DNA of 64,000 nt from Streptomyces cinnamoneus (GCF_002939475.1 NZ_PKFQ01000001.1:1364001-1428000), one strand, 5' to 3'. Numbered from the stretch's first letter, positions 1-9,679 are shown. The notes: generated by a model not told the origin, from the sequence alone. Numbers and translations are program-made.

Positions 1-675
1 CCCGTAGGGGATCTTGGCCGCGTCGATGACCTCGACGTGCGGCGGCAGCTCGTCCAGGAGGTCGCGGGGGCCGAGCCGGTCGGCGATGACGACGTCGGCC
101 TCGGCGAGCAGCCGGCGTCCGCGGACGGTGATGAGGTCGGGGTCGCCGGGGCCGCCGCCGACCAGGGCGACGCCCTTGGCCGCGGTGCGGTGGTGGGGGG
201 CGGCCAGCGAGCCGTCGCGCAGTCCTTCGACGACGGCGTCGCGCACGGCGGCGGAGCGGCGGGGGTCCCGCCCGGTGAGGACGGCGACGGTGACGCCCGC
301 GGCGCGGCCGGTAGCCGGCGTCCACGCGGAGGCGGCCTCGGCGTCGTCGCTGCGCACGGCCCACACGCGGCGGGCCTCGGCCTCGGCGGAGGCGGCCTCG
401 TTGGCGGCGGGGTCGTCGGTGGAGATCAGGGCGTACCAGGCGCCGTCGAGGTCGCCGTCACGGTAGCGGCGGCGCTCCCAGCGCAGTTCGCCGGCGTCGG
501 CCATCGCCTCGACGGAGGGGGTGGCCGAGGGGGAGACGAGAAGGACGTCCGCCTTGGCGGCGAGCAGGGCGGGCAGACGGCGCTGGGCCACCTGACCCGC
601 GCCGAGGACGACGACGCGGCGTCCCGCGAGGCGCAGTCCGACGGGGTAGGCGGCAACGTGTGCGGGCTCGGCCAT
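1..675 (-). CDS. cobA: Uroporphyrinogen-III C-methyltransferase with N-terminal precorrin-2 dehydrogenase-like domain (partial)
   Basis: The 225 visible residues run off the left window edge, so the C-terminus is missing. The N-terminal third is an NAD-binding fold with a glycine-rich turn (GAGQVAQRR, about residues 25-33), as in the dehydrogenase half of siroheme synthases. From about residue 172 the SUMT signature [12 protein letters not shown] starts the methyltransferase domain, which moves two methyl groups from SAM to uroporphyrinogen III to make precorrin-2, the branch point of siroheme and cobalamin. The arrangement is CysG-like but without the middle ferrochelatase/dimerisation block. 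The ATG at 675 follows an AGGAGACC ribosome site. It lies downstream of the cobT fusion on the same strand but beyond a strong hairpin, so it probably has its own promoter. Confidence 0.9.
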   Translation of the reverse strand, partial: MAEPAHVAAYPVGLRLAGRRVVVLGAGQVAQRRLPALLAAKADVLLVSPSATPSVEAMADAGELRWERRRYRDGDLDGAWYALISTDDPAANEAASAEAEARRVWAVRSDDAEAASAWTPATGRAAGVTVAVLTGRDPRRSAAVRDAVVEGLRDGSLAAPHHRTAAKGVALVGGGPGDPDLITVRGRRLLAEADVVIADRLGPRDLLDELPPHVEVIDAAKIPYG

Positions 676-770
676 GATCCGGGGTCTCCTCGTGCGAATG
701 CGCTGGTGGGGACACCTTATGGTGCGGCGCGGGCCGGTGGGCGGGGCGGGGGCGGACCGGGCCTCGTCCC

Positions 771-818
771 CTGGGGGTCCGTCACCCCGCGCCGTGGCGC
801 GGGGTGACGGACCCCCAG
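771..818 (-). terminator. Perfect 23-bp hairpin after cobT
   Basis: The arms 771-793 and 796-818 are exact reverse complements around a 2-base centre. It lies 4 bases past the cobT stop (minus strand) with no T tract, the usual form of a GC-rich actinobacterial terminator. Confidence 0.75.
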
Positions 819-822
819 GGCG

Positions 823-3800
823 TCAGCCCTTCTCCGTGACGCCCGCGGTGTCGAACGTCGCCACTTCGTGCATCGCGCGCGCGGCGCTCTGGACGACCGG
901 CAGGGCGAGCAGGGCTCCGGTCCCCTCACCGAGGCGGAGGTCCAGGTCGACCAGCGGCCGCAGACCCAGCTTGGTGAGCGCGGCCACGTGGCCCGGCTCG
1001 GCGCTGCGGTGCCCGGCGATGCAGGCGGCGAGCGCCTCGGGGGCGATGGCCCGGGCGACCAGCGCGGCGGCGCCCGCGCTGACGCCGTCCAGGATCACCG
1101 GCGTGCGCAGCGACGCGCCGCCGAGGATCAGGCCGACCAGCGCGGCGTGCTCCAGGCCGCCGACGGCGGCCAGGACGCCGATGGGGTCCTCGGGGTCCGG
1201 CCGGTGCAGCTCCAGCGCCCGGCGGACCACGTCGATCTTGCGGGCGTGCATCTCGTCGTTGATGCCGGTGCCGCGGCCGGTGATCTCCGCCGGGTCCGCG
1301 CCGGTGAAGACGGCGATGAGGGCGGCCGACACGGTGGTGTTGGCGATGCCCATCTCACCCGTGAGCAGGGCCTTGTTGCCGGCCGTGACGAGGTCGCGGG
1401 CGGTCTCGATGCCCACCTCGACGGCGCGCAGCGCCTCCTCGCGGGACATCGCGGGGCCGGTGGTGAAGTCGCTCGTACCGGGCCGGATCTTGCGGGGCAG
1501 CAGGCCGGGGGTGCTGGGCAGCTCGCTCGCGACGCCCACGTCGACGACGCAGACCTCGGCGCCGACCTGCTTGGCGAAGGCGTTGCACACGGCTCCGCCG
1601 CCCAGGAAGTTGGCCACCATCTGGGAGGTGACCTCCTGGGGCCAGGCCGTGACGCCCTGGTGGTGCACGCCGTGGTCGCCCGCGAAGATCGCGACGGCGG
1701 CGGGCTCCGGGATCGGGGGCGGGCACTTGCGCGACAGGCCGCACAGCTGCGCGGAGATGATCTCCAGCATGCCGAGCGCGCCGGACGGCTTGGTCATCCG
1801 CTTCTGCCGCTCCCATGCCTCGCCGAGCGCCTTGGCGTCCAGCGGGCGGATGCCGCGCAGGGTCTCGGCGAGCAGGTCGTGCGGGTCCTCGCCGGGCAGC
1901 GCGCGCCGCCCGTAGGTCTCCTCGTGGACGACCCAGGACAGCGGCCGGCGCTTGGACCAGCCCGCCTGCATCAGCTCGGGCTCGTCGGGGAACTCGTCGA
2001 CGTAGCCGACGCAGAGGTAGGCGACGACCTCCAGGTGCTCGGGCAGGCCGAGCTCGCGGACCATCTCGCGCTCGTCGAAGAAGCTCACCCAGCCGACGCC
2101 GAGGCCCTCGGCCCGGGCGGCGAGCCAGAGGTTCTCCACGGCGAGGGCGGAGGAGTACGGCGCCATCTGCGGCTGGGTGTGCCGCCCCAGGGTGTGGCGG
2201 CCGCCGCGGGTGGGGTCCGCGGTGACGACGATGTTGACGGGCGTCTCGAGGATCGCCTCGATCTTCAGTTCCGTGAACTGCTTGGCCCGGGCCTTGGGCA
2301 GCGACTTGGCGTACGCCTCGCGCTGGCGCACGGCCAGCTCGTGCATGGCCTTGCGGGTCTCCGCGGAGCGGATGACGACGAAGTCCCAGGGCTGGGAGTG
2401 CCCGACGCTCGGGGCGGTGTGCGCCGCTTCGAGCACCCGCAGGAGCACCTCGTGCGGGATGGGGTCGGTGCGGAAGCCGTTGCGGATGTCGCGGCGCTCG
2501 CGGATCACGCGGTGGACGGCGGCGCGCTCGCTCTCGTCGAAGGCGGGGGCCGGGGGGCCCACCGGCTCGGGCGCGGCGGCCGGCTCCTGGGCTTCGAGGG
2601 CCTCCGGGGCCTCGACGGCCTCAGGGGCCTCCGGGGTCTGCGGCGCTTCCGGGGACTGTGGGGTGACGTCGGCTGCCTGCGGCTCCTGGACCTCCGGAGC
2701 CACCGGGGACGCTTGCGCGGGCTGGGCCTCCTCCGTGCCGGAAGGCGCGCTCTGGACGGGGACGGGCTCCGCCTCGGGGGCGGGCTCGGCCGGCGCGTGC
2801 TGCTGCGGAGCGGCCGGGGCCGCGTCGGCGGCGACGGGCGCCTGCTGCTGCGGAGCGGGCGCGGGCGCCACGGCCTCGGCGTCCTGGGCCGGTGCCGGGA
2901 CCTCAGCCGGGGGCGCCGTCACCGGGGCAGGGGCCTGGGCCGGCTGCTCGACGGGAACGGCGGCGGGCTCCTGAGGGGCGACGGCGGCCTGGGGAGCGGC
3001 GGGCTCCTGCGGCACGGCGGCCTGGTCGGTCACCGGCGCGGCGGGCTGTTCCACCACCGGCTGCTCGGGCTCCGGCTGGGCGACCGGGGCCTGGACGGGC
3101 TCCGGCTGCGCGGGCACCGCTTCCGCCTCGGGGGCGGCCGGGGCCTGCGGCTGCGGGACGACCGGGGCGGCCGGGGCCTGCGGCTCAGGTGCCGCGGCCG
3201 GCTGCGCGGGCGCGGCCTCGGCGGTGGTCACGGTCGCGTCCGGCGCCACGGCCTCGGCGACGACCGGGGCCGCGACCGGCTCGGCGGCGTCCGTCACCGG
3301 CTGTGCCTCCTCCACGGCGCGCTGCGCCGGCACGGAGACGGCCTCGGCGACCGCCTCGGGGGCGTCCGCGACGACGGCCACGGCCGGTTCGGGCTGAACG
3401 GGCGGCACGTCGACTGGCTGGGCGGGCTGTACGGGCTCGGCGACGGCCTCGGGCTGCGGCGCGGTGACCTGCTCGGGCGCCTCCACCGCGACGGCCTCCG
3501 GCGTTTCCGGCAGCTCCCACGTGGGCGGCGCCTCCGCGCCCTGGGGCTCGGGGGCCACGGCCGGAGCGGGCGCCGGCGGAGCCTCCTGGGCGGGGGCGGG
3601 CGGAGCCTGGACGGGCTGCGGGGCGGCCGCCTCGGCACCGCCGTCGGCCGGCACGGCGACGCTGGGCGGCAGCGGCGTCCCGTCGGCACCGCCGGTCTCC
3701 CCGGCGGGCTGCGCGGCGCCCTGGGGGTGGGCGTCGGCGCTCACCACGGCGGCGAGCCGGCCGAGCACGCCGGCCGCGGCGTCCTGCTGGAGCACGGCGG

Positions 3801-4551
3801 GCGCCGGCTGCGGGGCACCGAGGTCGAGGCCGTGGGCCGGCGTCTCCTCGGGGGTGGCGCTCTGCTGCGCGGCAGGCGCTGACACGGCTTCAGCCACGGG
3901 CTCGGCGGCCACCGCCGGGCCGCCGGCGGTCGTCGTCGCCGCGACGGCGGCGCCCTCGGCCGGAACGGCCGGTGCGGCGGCCACCATCTCGGGGGCGACC
4001 GGCGCGGGGGCGGTCTGCACCGCGGCGGCACCGGTGTTCTGGGCGGGCACGAAGGCCGTGGCCGGGGCGCCGCCAAGGGTCTCGTCGGGGCCCGCGTCCA
4101 GGTACTCGACGCCGCCGGCCTGCGGTGCGGCCTGGCGAGCCGGTGCGCCGACGGGCTGCTGGGGTGCGGCGGGGCCCCGGTCGGCGAGGGAGCGGACGAC
4201 ACCGGTGGAGGGCTCTGGCACGGGCGGGCCCATGTGCAGCGGGCGGCGCGGCGCCGGGGCCGCGGCGGCGGGCGGGGTCGTGCGGACGCCGGTGTAGTCG
4301 ACCGAGCCCGTGTCGCGGCCACCCGTCTCGTGCGTGCCGCCGGTGGCGGCGGGCTGCTCCATCCAGGCGCCCTGGGCACCCGGCATCAGCAGCAGGTCGT
4401 CCTCGTCCGCGGCGTCGTGGTCGATGAAGGTGTAGGGAGCCTGGCTTCCGGTGTCGGCAGGACCTGCGGCGTCCGCGGGGAGCGGGTGGCCGGGCAGTGC
4501 GCCTGCGTTCTCCGGCTGTCCCTCGTCCGGGAACCGGCCGGTGTCGGTCAT
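823..4551 (-). CDS. cobT: BluB-CobT fusion with very long Pro/Ala/Glu-rich N-terminus
   Basis: This 1242-residue protein has three parts. Residues about 70-665 are a low-complexity tract of P, A, E, Q and V. Residues about 667-890 are a nitroreductase-type BluB domain (TAPSVGHSQPWDFVVI), which breaks down FMN to 5,6-dimethylbenzimidazole. Residues about 895-1242 are CobT, nicotinate-nucleotide:DMB phosphoribosyltransferase (AIFAGDHGV, GEMGIANTT, LDGVSAGAAALVA), which makes alpha-ribazole phosphate for the lower ligand of B12. Product and user of DMB are thus in one chain. A free CobT is about 350 residues, so half of the protein is linker. The ATG at 4551 follows GAGGGG. Neighbours cobL and cobA fit cobalamin synthesis. 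No cobalamin riboswitch is visible in the 217 bases upstream. Confidence 0.93.
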   Translation of the reverse strand: MTDTGRFPDEGQPENAGALPGHPLPADAAGPADTGSQAPYTFIDHDAADEDDLLLMPGAQGAWMEQPAATGGTHETGGRDTGSVDYTGVRTTPPAAAAPAPRRPLHMGPPVPEPSTGVVRSLADRGPAAPQQPVGAPARQAAPQAGGVEYLDAGPDETLGGAPATAFVPAQNTGAAAVQTAPAPVAPEMVAAAPAVPAEGAAVAATTTAGGPAVAAEPVAEAVSAPAAQQSATPEETPAHGLDLGAPQPAPAVLQQDAAAGVLGRLAAVVSADAHPQGAAQPAGETGGADGTPLPPSVAVPADGGAEAAAPQPVQAPPAPAQEAPPAPAPAVAPEPQGAEAPPTWELPETPEAVAVEAPEQVTAPQPEAVAEPVQPAQPVDVPPVQPEPAVAVVADAPEAVAEAVSVPAQRAVEEAQPVTDAAEPVAAPVVAEAVAPDATVTTAEAAPAQPAAAPEPQAPAAPVVPQPQAPAAPEAEAVPAQPEPVQAPVAQPEPEQPVVEQPAAPVTDQAAVPQEPAAPQAAVAPQEPAAVPVEQPAQAPAPVTAPPAEVPAPAQDAEAVAPAPAPQQQAPVAADAAPAAPQQHAPAEPAPEAEPVPVQSAPSGTEEAQPAQASPVAPEVQEPQAADVTPQSPEAPQTPEAPEAVEAPEALEAQEPAAAPEPVGPPAPAFDESERAAVHRVIRERRDIRNGFRTDPIPHEVLLRVLEAAHTAPSVGHSQPWDFVVIRSAETRKAMHELAVRQREAYAKSLPKARAKQFTELKIEAILETPVNIVVTADPTRGGRHTLGRHTQPQMAPYSSALAVENLWLAARAEGLGVGWVSFFDEREMVRELGLPEHLEVVAYLCVGYVDEFPDEPELMQAGWSKRRPLSWVVHEETYGRRALPGEDPHDLLAETLRGIRPLDAKALGEAWERQKRMTKPSGALGMLEIISAQLCGLSRKCPPPIPEPAAVAIFAGDHGVHHQGVTAWPQEVTSQMVANFLGGGAVCNAFAKQVGAEVCVVDVGVASELPSTPGLLPRKIRPGTSDFTTGPAMSREEALRAVEVGIETARDLVTAGNKALLTGEMGIANTTVSAALIAVFTGADPAEITGRGTGINDEMHARKIDVVRRALELHRPDPEDPIGVLAAVGGLEHAALVGLILGGASLRTPVILDGVSAGAAALVARAIAPEALAACIAGHRSAEPGHVAALTKLGLRPLVDLDLRLGEGTGALLALPVVQSAARAMHEVATFDTAGVTEKG

Positions 4552-4768
4552 GCGTACCCCTCGCCCATCGGTAGTGCTCCTTCCAACCGCTCACGCCCAT
4601 AGACAACAACGAGCGTCCATGTATTGCGGCACGTTGTGTGCCGTCCTGTGCCACCCTGCCCTGTACGCGCCAAGCGGGGGGCGCGTTCCGAGCATTGACG
4701 GTGTGGCGTCGGACACCGAGCGGCTGTTACAACGATCCGCCAGCCTACCCCGCGCCGGTGACCGGCCC

Positions 4769-5992
4769 TCAGGGGTGGGTGCGGCGGCCGCTCAGCAGGA
4801 AGGCGACGGCGCGTTCGCGTTCCACCCATGCGGCGGTGTCCAGTTCCACCGCCTGGAGCAGGGTGCACTCGGCGGCGTAGCCGCCCTCGGCCAGCGCGCG
4901 GCCGATGGCCTCGGCGTCGTCGCGGGTGACGGCGTGGGCGACGATCCGCTCGGGGCGGCGGTCGGCGCAGGCGGCGACGACGGCCGCTCCCCCGCCGCCG
5001 ACGCGGACCACGTCGGGTTCGGGGAGGTCCTCGAGGACCTGGGGCGCGGTGCCGTGGACGACCTGGAGCTGGACGCCGTGCCGGCGGGCGGCCGCGGTGG
5101 TGCGGTGGCAGGCGGCGGGGTCGCGGTCGACGGCGATGACTGCGGCGCCGAACCGGGCGGCCTCGACGGCGGCGGCGCCGCTGCCGGAGCCGATGTCCCA
5201 GACGAGGTCGCCCACGCGGGGGCCGAGGCGGGCGAGTTGGGCGGCCCGCAGCTCGGTGGACTCGCCCTCGCCGAGGCCGTCACCGTAGGCGCCGCCCCGC
5301 AGGGCCCAGCCGCGCAGGGCCGGCGGGTAGCCGGGGTCGCGGCCGGCGATCCAGCCGCCGCCGGCCTTCGGCCGGGACTCCGCGGCGCCGGGGCCGCCGA
5401 TGACGATGACGACGTTGGGGTCGCGCCAGGTGTGGTCGGCGGCCCGGTCGGAGGTGACGACGGTGACCTCCTCGCGCTCGGTGCCCAGCTCCTCGCAGAT
5501 GACGAAGGTGCGGTGGACGTCCCCGAGGAGGAGGGCGAGTTCGGCGGGGCCGGCGCCGGGCGAGGTGAGGACGGCGACCTTGGGGTGGGCCCGGCAGACG
5601 TTGACGGCGCGGCGCAGGTCGCGGCTGTGGGCGACGACGATCTGGGCGTCGTCCCAGGGCATGGCGGTGCGGGCGAAGGCCGTGGCGACGGAGGAGACGG
5701 CCGGCACCACCTCGACCTCCAGCCCGTGCTCGGGTGCGCGCAGGGTGCGCAGGACGCCGAAGAAGCCGGGGTCGCCGTCGGCGAGGACCACGGCGGAGCC
5801 GCGGTGCTGGGCGATGCGGCGGGCGGCGAGGTCGACGCTGCCGAGGCGGATGCGCTCGGCGGCGGGCGGGACCTCGGGGAGGGCCAGGTGGTGGGCCGCG
5901 CCGGCGACGAGGGTGGCGGCGGCCAGGGCGGAGCGGGCCGCGTCCGTCAGCGGTGAGCCGTCCCATCCGATCACCGTGACCCGGTCGGCCAT
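4769..5992 (-). CDS. cobL: Precorrin-6Y C5,15-methyltransferase (decarboxylating), CbiE-CbiT fusion
   Basis: The 407 residues hold an N-terminal CbiE-type tetrapyrrole methylase (GDPGFFGVLRTL, about residues 73-84) and a C-terminal CbiT Rossmann methyltransferase with the SAM-binding motif VWDIGSGSGAAAVE (about residue 255). The enzyme methylates C5 and C15 of precorrin-6Y and decarboxylates the acetate side chain. The ATG at 5992 follows AGGAGA nine bases upstream. It is co-oriented with the cobT fusion, 217 bases before it. Length and domain order match the fused CobL of aerobic-type pathways and Streptomyces. Confidence 0.93.
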   Translation of the reverse strand: MADRVTVIGWDGSPLTDAARSALAAATLVAGAAHHLALPEVPPAAERIRLGSVDLAARRIAQHRGSAVVLADGDPGFFGVLRTLRAPEHGLEVEVVPAVSSVATAFARTAMPWDDAQIVVAHSRDLRRAVNVCRAHPKVAVLTSPGAGPAELALLLGDVHRTFVICEELGTEREEVTVVTSDRAADHTWRDPNVVIVIGGPGAAESRPKAGGGWIAGRDPGYPPALRGWALRGGAYGDGLGEGESTELRAAQLARLGPRVGDLVWDIGSGSGAAAVEAARFGAAVIAVDRDPAACHRTTAAARRHGVQLQVVHGTAPQVLEDLPEPDVVRVGGGGAAVVAACADRRPERIVAHAVTRDDAEAIGRALAEGGYAAECTLLQAVELDTAAWVERERAVAFLLSGRRTHP

Positions 5993-6086
5993 CGTCGTCA
6001 GTCTCCTGGGGCTTGTCGTGGGTCGGGTCCCCGTGGGGCCGGGGCGAGCAGGGTGAGGGTACCCCGGTTTGTCCGGAGCGGGGTGG

Positions 6087-6737
6087 TTAGCGCCAGTCGG
6101 GGAACGCGGTCGCGTAGTCGGAGCAGCCGTATCCGCCGGCGGGCGCCTCGCGGATCTCGTCGAGGTCCTCGGGCAGCAGGCTCCAGACGATGAGGTCGGT
6201 GCGCAGTTCGGTCCAGCCGCCGTCCTCCGTGCGGCTGCGCGCTATCCAGGCGCTGCGCAGCACGCCCTCGCTGATGCAGCCGATCTTCTGCGCGACCTGC
6301 TGGGAGGCGGTGTTGTCGGCGGCGGTGCGCAGTTCCAGGCGTTCGAACCGCTGGTCGTGGAACAGCCACTGGGCGACCGCGAGGACGGATTCGCAGGCGT
6401 AGCCCTCGCCGCGGGCCCAGGGCGCGGTGACGTAGGCGACCTCGGTGGAGAAGGTGCGCCAGTCGGTGTTGCGCAGGTGGACGATGCCGACCAGCCGGTG
6501 GGTGAGGAACTCGGTGACGGCGAAGACGATTCCGCGCCCGGAGGTGCGCTCCGCGGGGGCCTGGCGCAGGACCCAGTCGCGGGCGTCGGCGGTGGTGTAG
6601 GGGTGGGGCGCGGAGGTCCAGGCGGTGGTGAGCTCGTCGTTCATCATCTCCGCCAGCGCGGGGACGTCCCCCGCCTCGAACGGGCGCAGCACCAGCCGGT
6701 CCGTACTGATGGAGATGTCCGGAAAGGTGGAAGTCAT
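6087..6737 (-). CDS. GNAT acetyltransferase, RimJ/RimL type
   Basis: The 216 residues match the family that acetylates N-termini or other amines with acetyl-CoA (opening ISTDRLVLRPFEAGDVPAL, acetyl-CoA loop around APWARGEGYA, then ELRTAADNTASQQVAQKIG). I chose the internal ATG at 6737 because GGAG stands eight bases before it; the 34 codons upstream in the same frame are low-complexity and lack a ribosome site. The substrate cannot be told. It sits between the cob genes and metQ with its own spacing, so it is probably monocistronic. Confidence 0.85.
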   Translation of the reverse strand: MTSTFPDISISTDRLVLRPFEAGDVPALAEMMNDELTTAWTSAPHPYTTADARDWVLRQAPAERTSGRGIVFAVTEFLTHRLVGIVHLRNTDWRTFSTEVAYVTAPWARGEGYACESVLAVAQWLFHDQRFERLELRTAADNTASQQVAQKIGCISEGVLRSAWIARSRTEDGGWTELRTDLIVWSLLPEDLDEIREAPAGGYGCSDYATAFPDWR

Positions 6738-6824
6738 GCGCTGCTCCAACGCCGGGGGCGGGTGGGCGGGGGTCCCTCTTGGGTGCACCAGCATGCAGCA
6801 TCGGCAGGCGGGTGTGCCAAGCGC

Positions 6825-6863
6825 GTAGGCCCCGCGCACCGGGTCCGAGTGCGCGGGGCCTAC
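6825..6863 (-). terminator. Perfect 15-bp hairpin after metQ
   Basis: The arms 6825-6839 and 6849-6863 are exact complements with a 9-base loop, 30 bases past the metQ stop. It ends the metNIQ operon. Confidence 0.8.
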
Positions 6864-6893
6864 GACCGTACGGACGGCCGAGGTTACAAGGTG

Positions 6894-7763
6894 TCAGCTC
6901 TGCGGGGCACCGAAGGCGGGGATGACGGCGCCGTTGAACTTCTCCTCGATGAACTTCTTCACCTCGTCGGAGTTGAGGAGCTTGGCGAGCTTGGCGACGC
7001 GGGGGTCGCCCTCGTTGCCCCGCTTGACGGCGAGGAAGTTCGCGTAGGGGTTGCCTTCGGCCTTCTCCAGGGCGATGGAGTCCTTGGCGGGGTTGAGCTT
7101 GGCGTTGATGGCGAAGTTGCCGTTGATGACGGCGGCGTCGACGTCGGCCAGGCGGGAGGGGATCTGGGCGGCCTCCAGCTCGGTGAACTGGACGCCCTTC
7201 TTGTCCTCGACGTCGGAGAGCTTGGCCTCGGCCCCGACGCCGTCCTTCAGCTTGATGACGCCGTTGTCCGCCAGCAGCTTGAGGGCGCGGCCCTCGTTGG
7301 TGGTGTCGTTGGGCACGGCGATGGTGGAGCCGGAGGTCAGGTCGGCGACCTTCTTGCCCTTCTTGGAGTACAGGCCCAGCGGCTCGACCTCGACGTTGAC
7401 GACGGGCACGATGTCCGTCTTGTTCTTCTTGTTGAAGTCGTCGAGGTAGGGCTTGTGCTGGAAGAAGTTCGCGTCCACCTCACCGTTCTGGGTGGCGGTG
7501 TTGGGGAGGACGTAGTCGTTGAACTCTCTGACCTTGAGCTTGAGGCCGGCCTTCGCCGCGAGGTTGTCGCGGACGAAGTTCAGGATGTCGCCGTGCGGGG
7601 TGGGGCTGGCGGCGACGACGAGCTCGGCGGCGGGGTCCGCGTCCTTGCCCTTCTTCGACGACCCGGAGCTGGAGGTGTCGGAGGGGGCGCTGCAGGCGCT
7701 CAGGCCGAGGGTGAGGGCGGCGGCTGCCGCGGCGGCGGCGGTGAACTTGACGGTAGTACGCAC
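6894..7763 (-). CDS. metQ: Methionine ABC transporter substrate-binding lipoprotein MetQ
   Basis: The 289-residue NlpA/MetQ lipoprotein has a signal peptide ending in a lipobox (LGLSAC, Cys about 24), so the mature protein is lipid-anchored outside the membrane. Family motifs include FNDYVLPNTA and DANFFQHKPYLDDFNKK. It binds methionine for the MetN-MetI importer encoded just upstream. The start is GTG at 7763 with AGAGG about ten bases before it. It is the last gene of the metN-metI-metQ operon, 90 bases after metI. Confidence 0.94.
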   Translation of the reverse strand: MRTTVKFTAAAAAAAALTLGLSACSAPSDTSSSGSSKKGKDADPAAELVVAASPTPHGDILNFVRDNLAAKAGLKLKVREFNDYVLPNTATQNGEVDANFFQHKPYLDDFNKKNKTDIVPVVNVEVEPLGLYSKKGKKVADLTSGSTIAVPNDTTNEGRALKLLADNGVIKLKDGVGAEAKLSDVEDKKGVQFTELEAAQIPSRLADVDAAVINGNFAINAKLNPAKDSIALEKAEGNPYANFLAVKRGNEGDPRVAKLAKLLNSDEVKKFIEEKFNGAVIPAFGAPQS

Positions 7764-7853
7764 GAAGAGTGCCTCTTTCCTTGTCTCACGAGGTGTTGCT
7801 GCCCGGCAAAGGGTCCGGGCTCGTGGGTCTGTGGGGGGCCGGGGCCCCCGGCG

Positions 7854-8624
7854 TCAGGCGGCCTTGTCGGGGGCGACGGCCTCCGTGGCGGCCGGGGCGG
7901 CCGCGTCGGCGGGCTTGCGCTGGGCGGGCAGGAGGCGGCGCAGGCCCACCGGTGACGCCGAGCGGCCGCCGCGGGCGGCGAGGCGCCGCACGGCCAGGTC
8001 GCCGGCGAGCTGGACGACCGTGACGATGACGATCAGCAGCACGATGGTGATGTTCATCAGGTCGCGCTCGGAGCGCATGTAGCCGTAGGTGATGGCGAGG
8101 TTGCCGAGCCCGCCGCCGCCGACCGCGCCCGCCATGGCGGAGTAGCCGATGAGGGTGATGACGGTGGTGGTCAGGGCCGCGATGAGCGAGGGCAGGGCCT
8201 GCGGGAGCAGGACCTTGAAGACGATCGTCCAGGTGCCGCCGCCCATCGACTGCACGGCCTCGACGAGGCCGTGGTCGACCTCGCGGACGGCGGTCTCCAC
8301 CAGGCGGGCGAAGAACGGGACGGCGCCGACGGCGAGCGCCACCACGGCCGCGCTGGGGCCGATGGAGGTGCCGACCACGAAGCGGCTGAAGGGGATCAGC
8401 CAGACGATGAGGATGATGAAGGGCAGCGAGCGGCCGAGGTTGAGGACCGCTCCGAGGACCTTGTTCACCACGGCGTTCTGCAGCAGGGCACCGCGGTCGG
8501 TGAGGACGATCAGCAGGCCCAGGGGCAGTCCGCCGACGACGGCGTAGACGGTGGACCACCACACCATGAAGAGCGTGTCGAGACAGGCGTCACGCAGCAG
8601 CGGCTGCATCTCGGTCCAGGTCAC
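7854..8624 (-). CDS. metI: Methionine ABC transporter permease MetI
   Basis: The 256-residue permease has five or six membrane segments and the ABC permease EAA loop (EAVQSMGGGTWTIVFKVLLPQA, shown in part). MetI normally ends near residue 220; here a Pro/Ala-rich cytoplasmic tail of about 40 residues is added. The GTG start at 8624 overlaps the metN stop by four bases (GTGA), so translation is coupled to the ATPase gene. Confidence 0.93.
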   Translation of the reverse strand: MTWTEMQPLLRDACLDTLFMVWWSTVYAVVGGLPLGLLIVLTDRGALLQNAVVNKVLGAVLNLGRSLPFIILIVWLIPFSRFVVGTSIGPSAAVVALAVGAVPFFARLVETAVREVDHGLVEAVQSMGGGTWTIVFKVLLPQALPSLIAALTTTVITLIGYSAMAGAVGGGGLGNLAITYGYMRSERDLMNITIVLLIVIVTVVQLAGDLAVRRLAARGGRSASPVGLRRLLPAQRKPADAAAPAATEAVAPDKAA

Positions 8625-9679
8625 TGGGCACCGTCCTTGAGGATCGCGTCGGCCGAGGCCGTGTCGTGGGCGGTCCGCACGTCCGCGACGTCGACCTGCA
8701 GGCCCTGCTCGCGCAGGAAGCCGATGGGGACGACGTTCTCCTCGAAGCGGCCGGGCAGCTCGATGCGCATCCGGCCGACCTGCTTGCCGGCGACGGTGTC
8801 CATCGCGGCGCCCAGGATCGAGATGTCGATGTTGTACGTACGGGAGAGCTGGGAGATGACCGGCTGGGTGGCGGCCTCACCGTGGAAGGTGACGTCGACG
8901 ACCGTGCGGCCGGGGCCGGAGGGCTCGCCGCCCACCGGGAAGAGTTCGGCCGCGAGCTCCGAGCCGGGCGTGGCCAGCAGTTCGGAGACGGTGCCGGACT
9001 CCACGACGCGGCCGCCCTTCATCAGGGCCGCGGAGTCGCAGATGGTCTTGACGACCTCCATCTCGTGGGTGATGAGGAGGACGGTCAGACCGAGCTGCCG
9101 GTTGAGGTCGCGCAGCAGCGTGAGGATCGAGCGGGTGGTCTCCGGGTCGAGCGCGGAGGTCGACTCGTCGGAGAGCAGCACCTTGGGGTCGCCGGCCAGG
9201 GCGCGGGCGATGCCGACGCGCTGCTTCTGACCGCCGGACAGCTGGGTGGGGTAGGCCTTGGCCTTGTCGGCGAGGCCGACGAGGTCGAGCAGTTCGAGTG
9301 CCTTGCGGCCGCGCTCCTTGCCGGAGACGCCCAGGATCTCGAGCGGCAGCTCGACGTTGGCCTGGACGGTGCGCGAGGAGAGCAGGTTGAAGTGCTGGAA
9401 GACCATGCCGATGCGGCTGCGCGCCTGGCGCAGCGCGGCGTTCGCCCGCTGGCCGCGCCCGGCGAGGGCGGTCAGGTCCTGGCCCGCCACCGTGACCGTG
9501 CCGGAGGTGGGGCGCTCCAGGAGGTTGACGCAGCGGATGAGGGTCGACTTGCCGGCGCCGCTCTGGCCGACGACGCCGTACACCTCGCCCTCGCGGACGT
9601 GGAGATCGACGCCGTCGAGGGCGGTGACCTCGCGGCCGCGTGAGCGGTAGACCTTTGTCAGGCCCGTAGTGGTGATCAC
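8621..9679 (-). CDS. metN: Methionine ABC transporter ATP-binding protein MetN
   Basis: The ATPase has Walker A GQSGAGKST, signature LSGGQKQRVGIARAL and Walker B VLLSDE, followed by the C-terminal ACT-like NIL domain (from about residue 255) that lets methionine inhibit the importer. I prefer the GTG at 9679 (352 residues), which gives the usual N-terminus VITTTGLTKVY; an in-frame ATG at 9733 would add 18 atypical residues and has no ribosome site. The ribosome site before 9679 is weak and lies in a predicted hairpin. It is the first gene of metNIQ, behind an unusually long leader. Confidence 0.93.
   Translation of the reverse strand: MITTTGLTKVYRSRGREVTALDGVDLHVREGEVYGVVGQSGAGKSTLIRCVNLLERPTSGTVTVAGQDLTALAGRGQRANAALRQARSRIGMVFQHFNLLSSRTVQANVELPLEILGVSGKERGRKALELLDLVGLADKAKAYPTQLSGGQKQRVGIARALAGDPKVLLSDESTSALDPETTRSILTLLRDLNRQLGLTVLLITHEMEVVKTICDSAALMKGGRVVESGTVSELLATPGSELAAELFPVGGEPSGPGRTVVDVTFHGEAATQPVISQLSRTYNIDISILGAAMDTVAGKQVGRMRIELPGRFEENVVPIGFLREQGLQVDVADVRTAHDTASADAILKDGAQ

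Noticed and set aside
868..3882. A 1004-codon open frame on the plus strand opposite cobT
   Set aside because: It is the antisense of the Pro/Ala/Glu-rich tract; its G/R/L-rich sequence has no family features and GC-rich third positions keep such frames open.
4552..4768. Cobalamin riboswitch before the cobT fusion
   Set aside because: No B12-box or the conserved core could be recognised in this 217-base gap.
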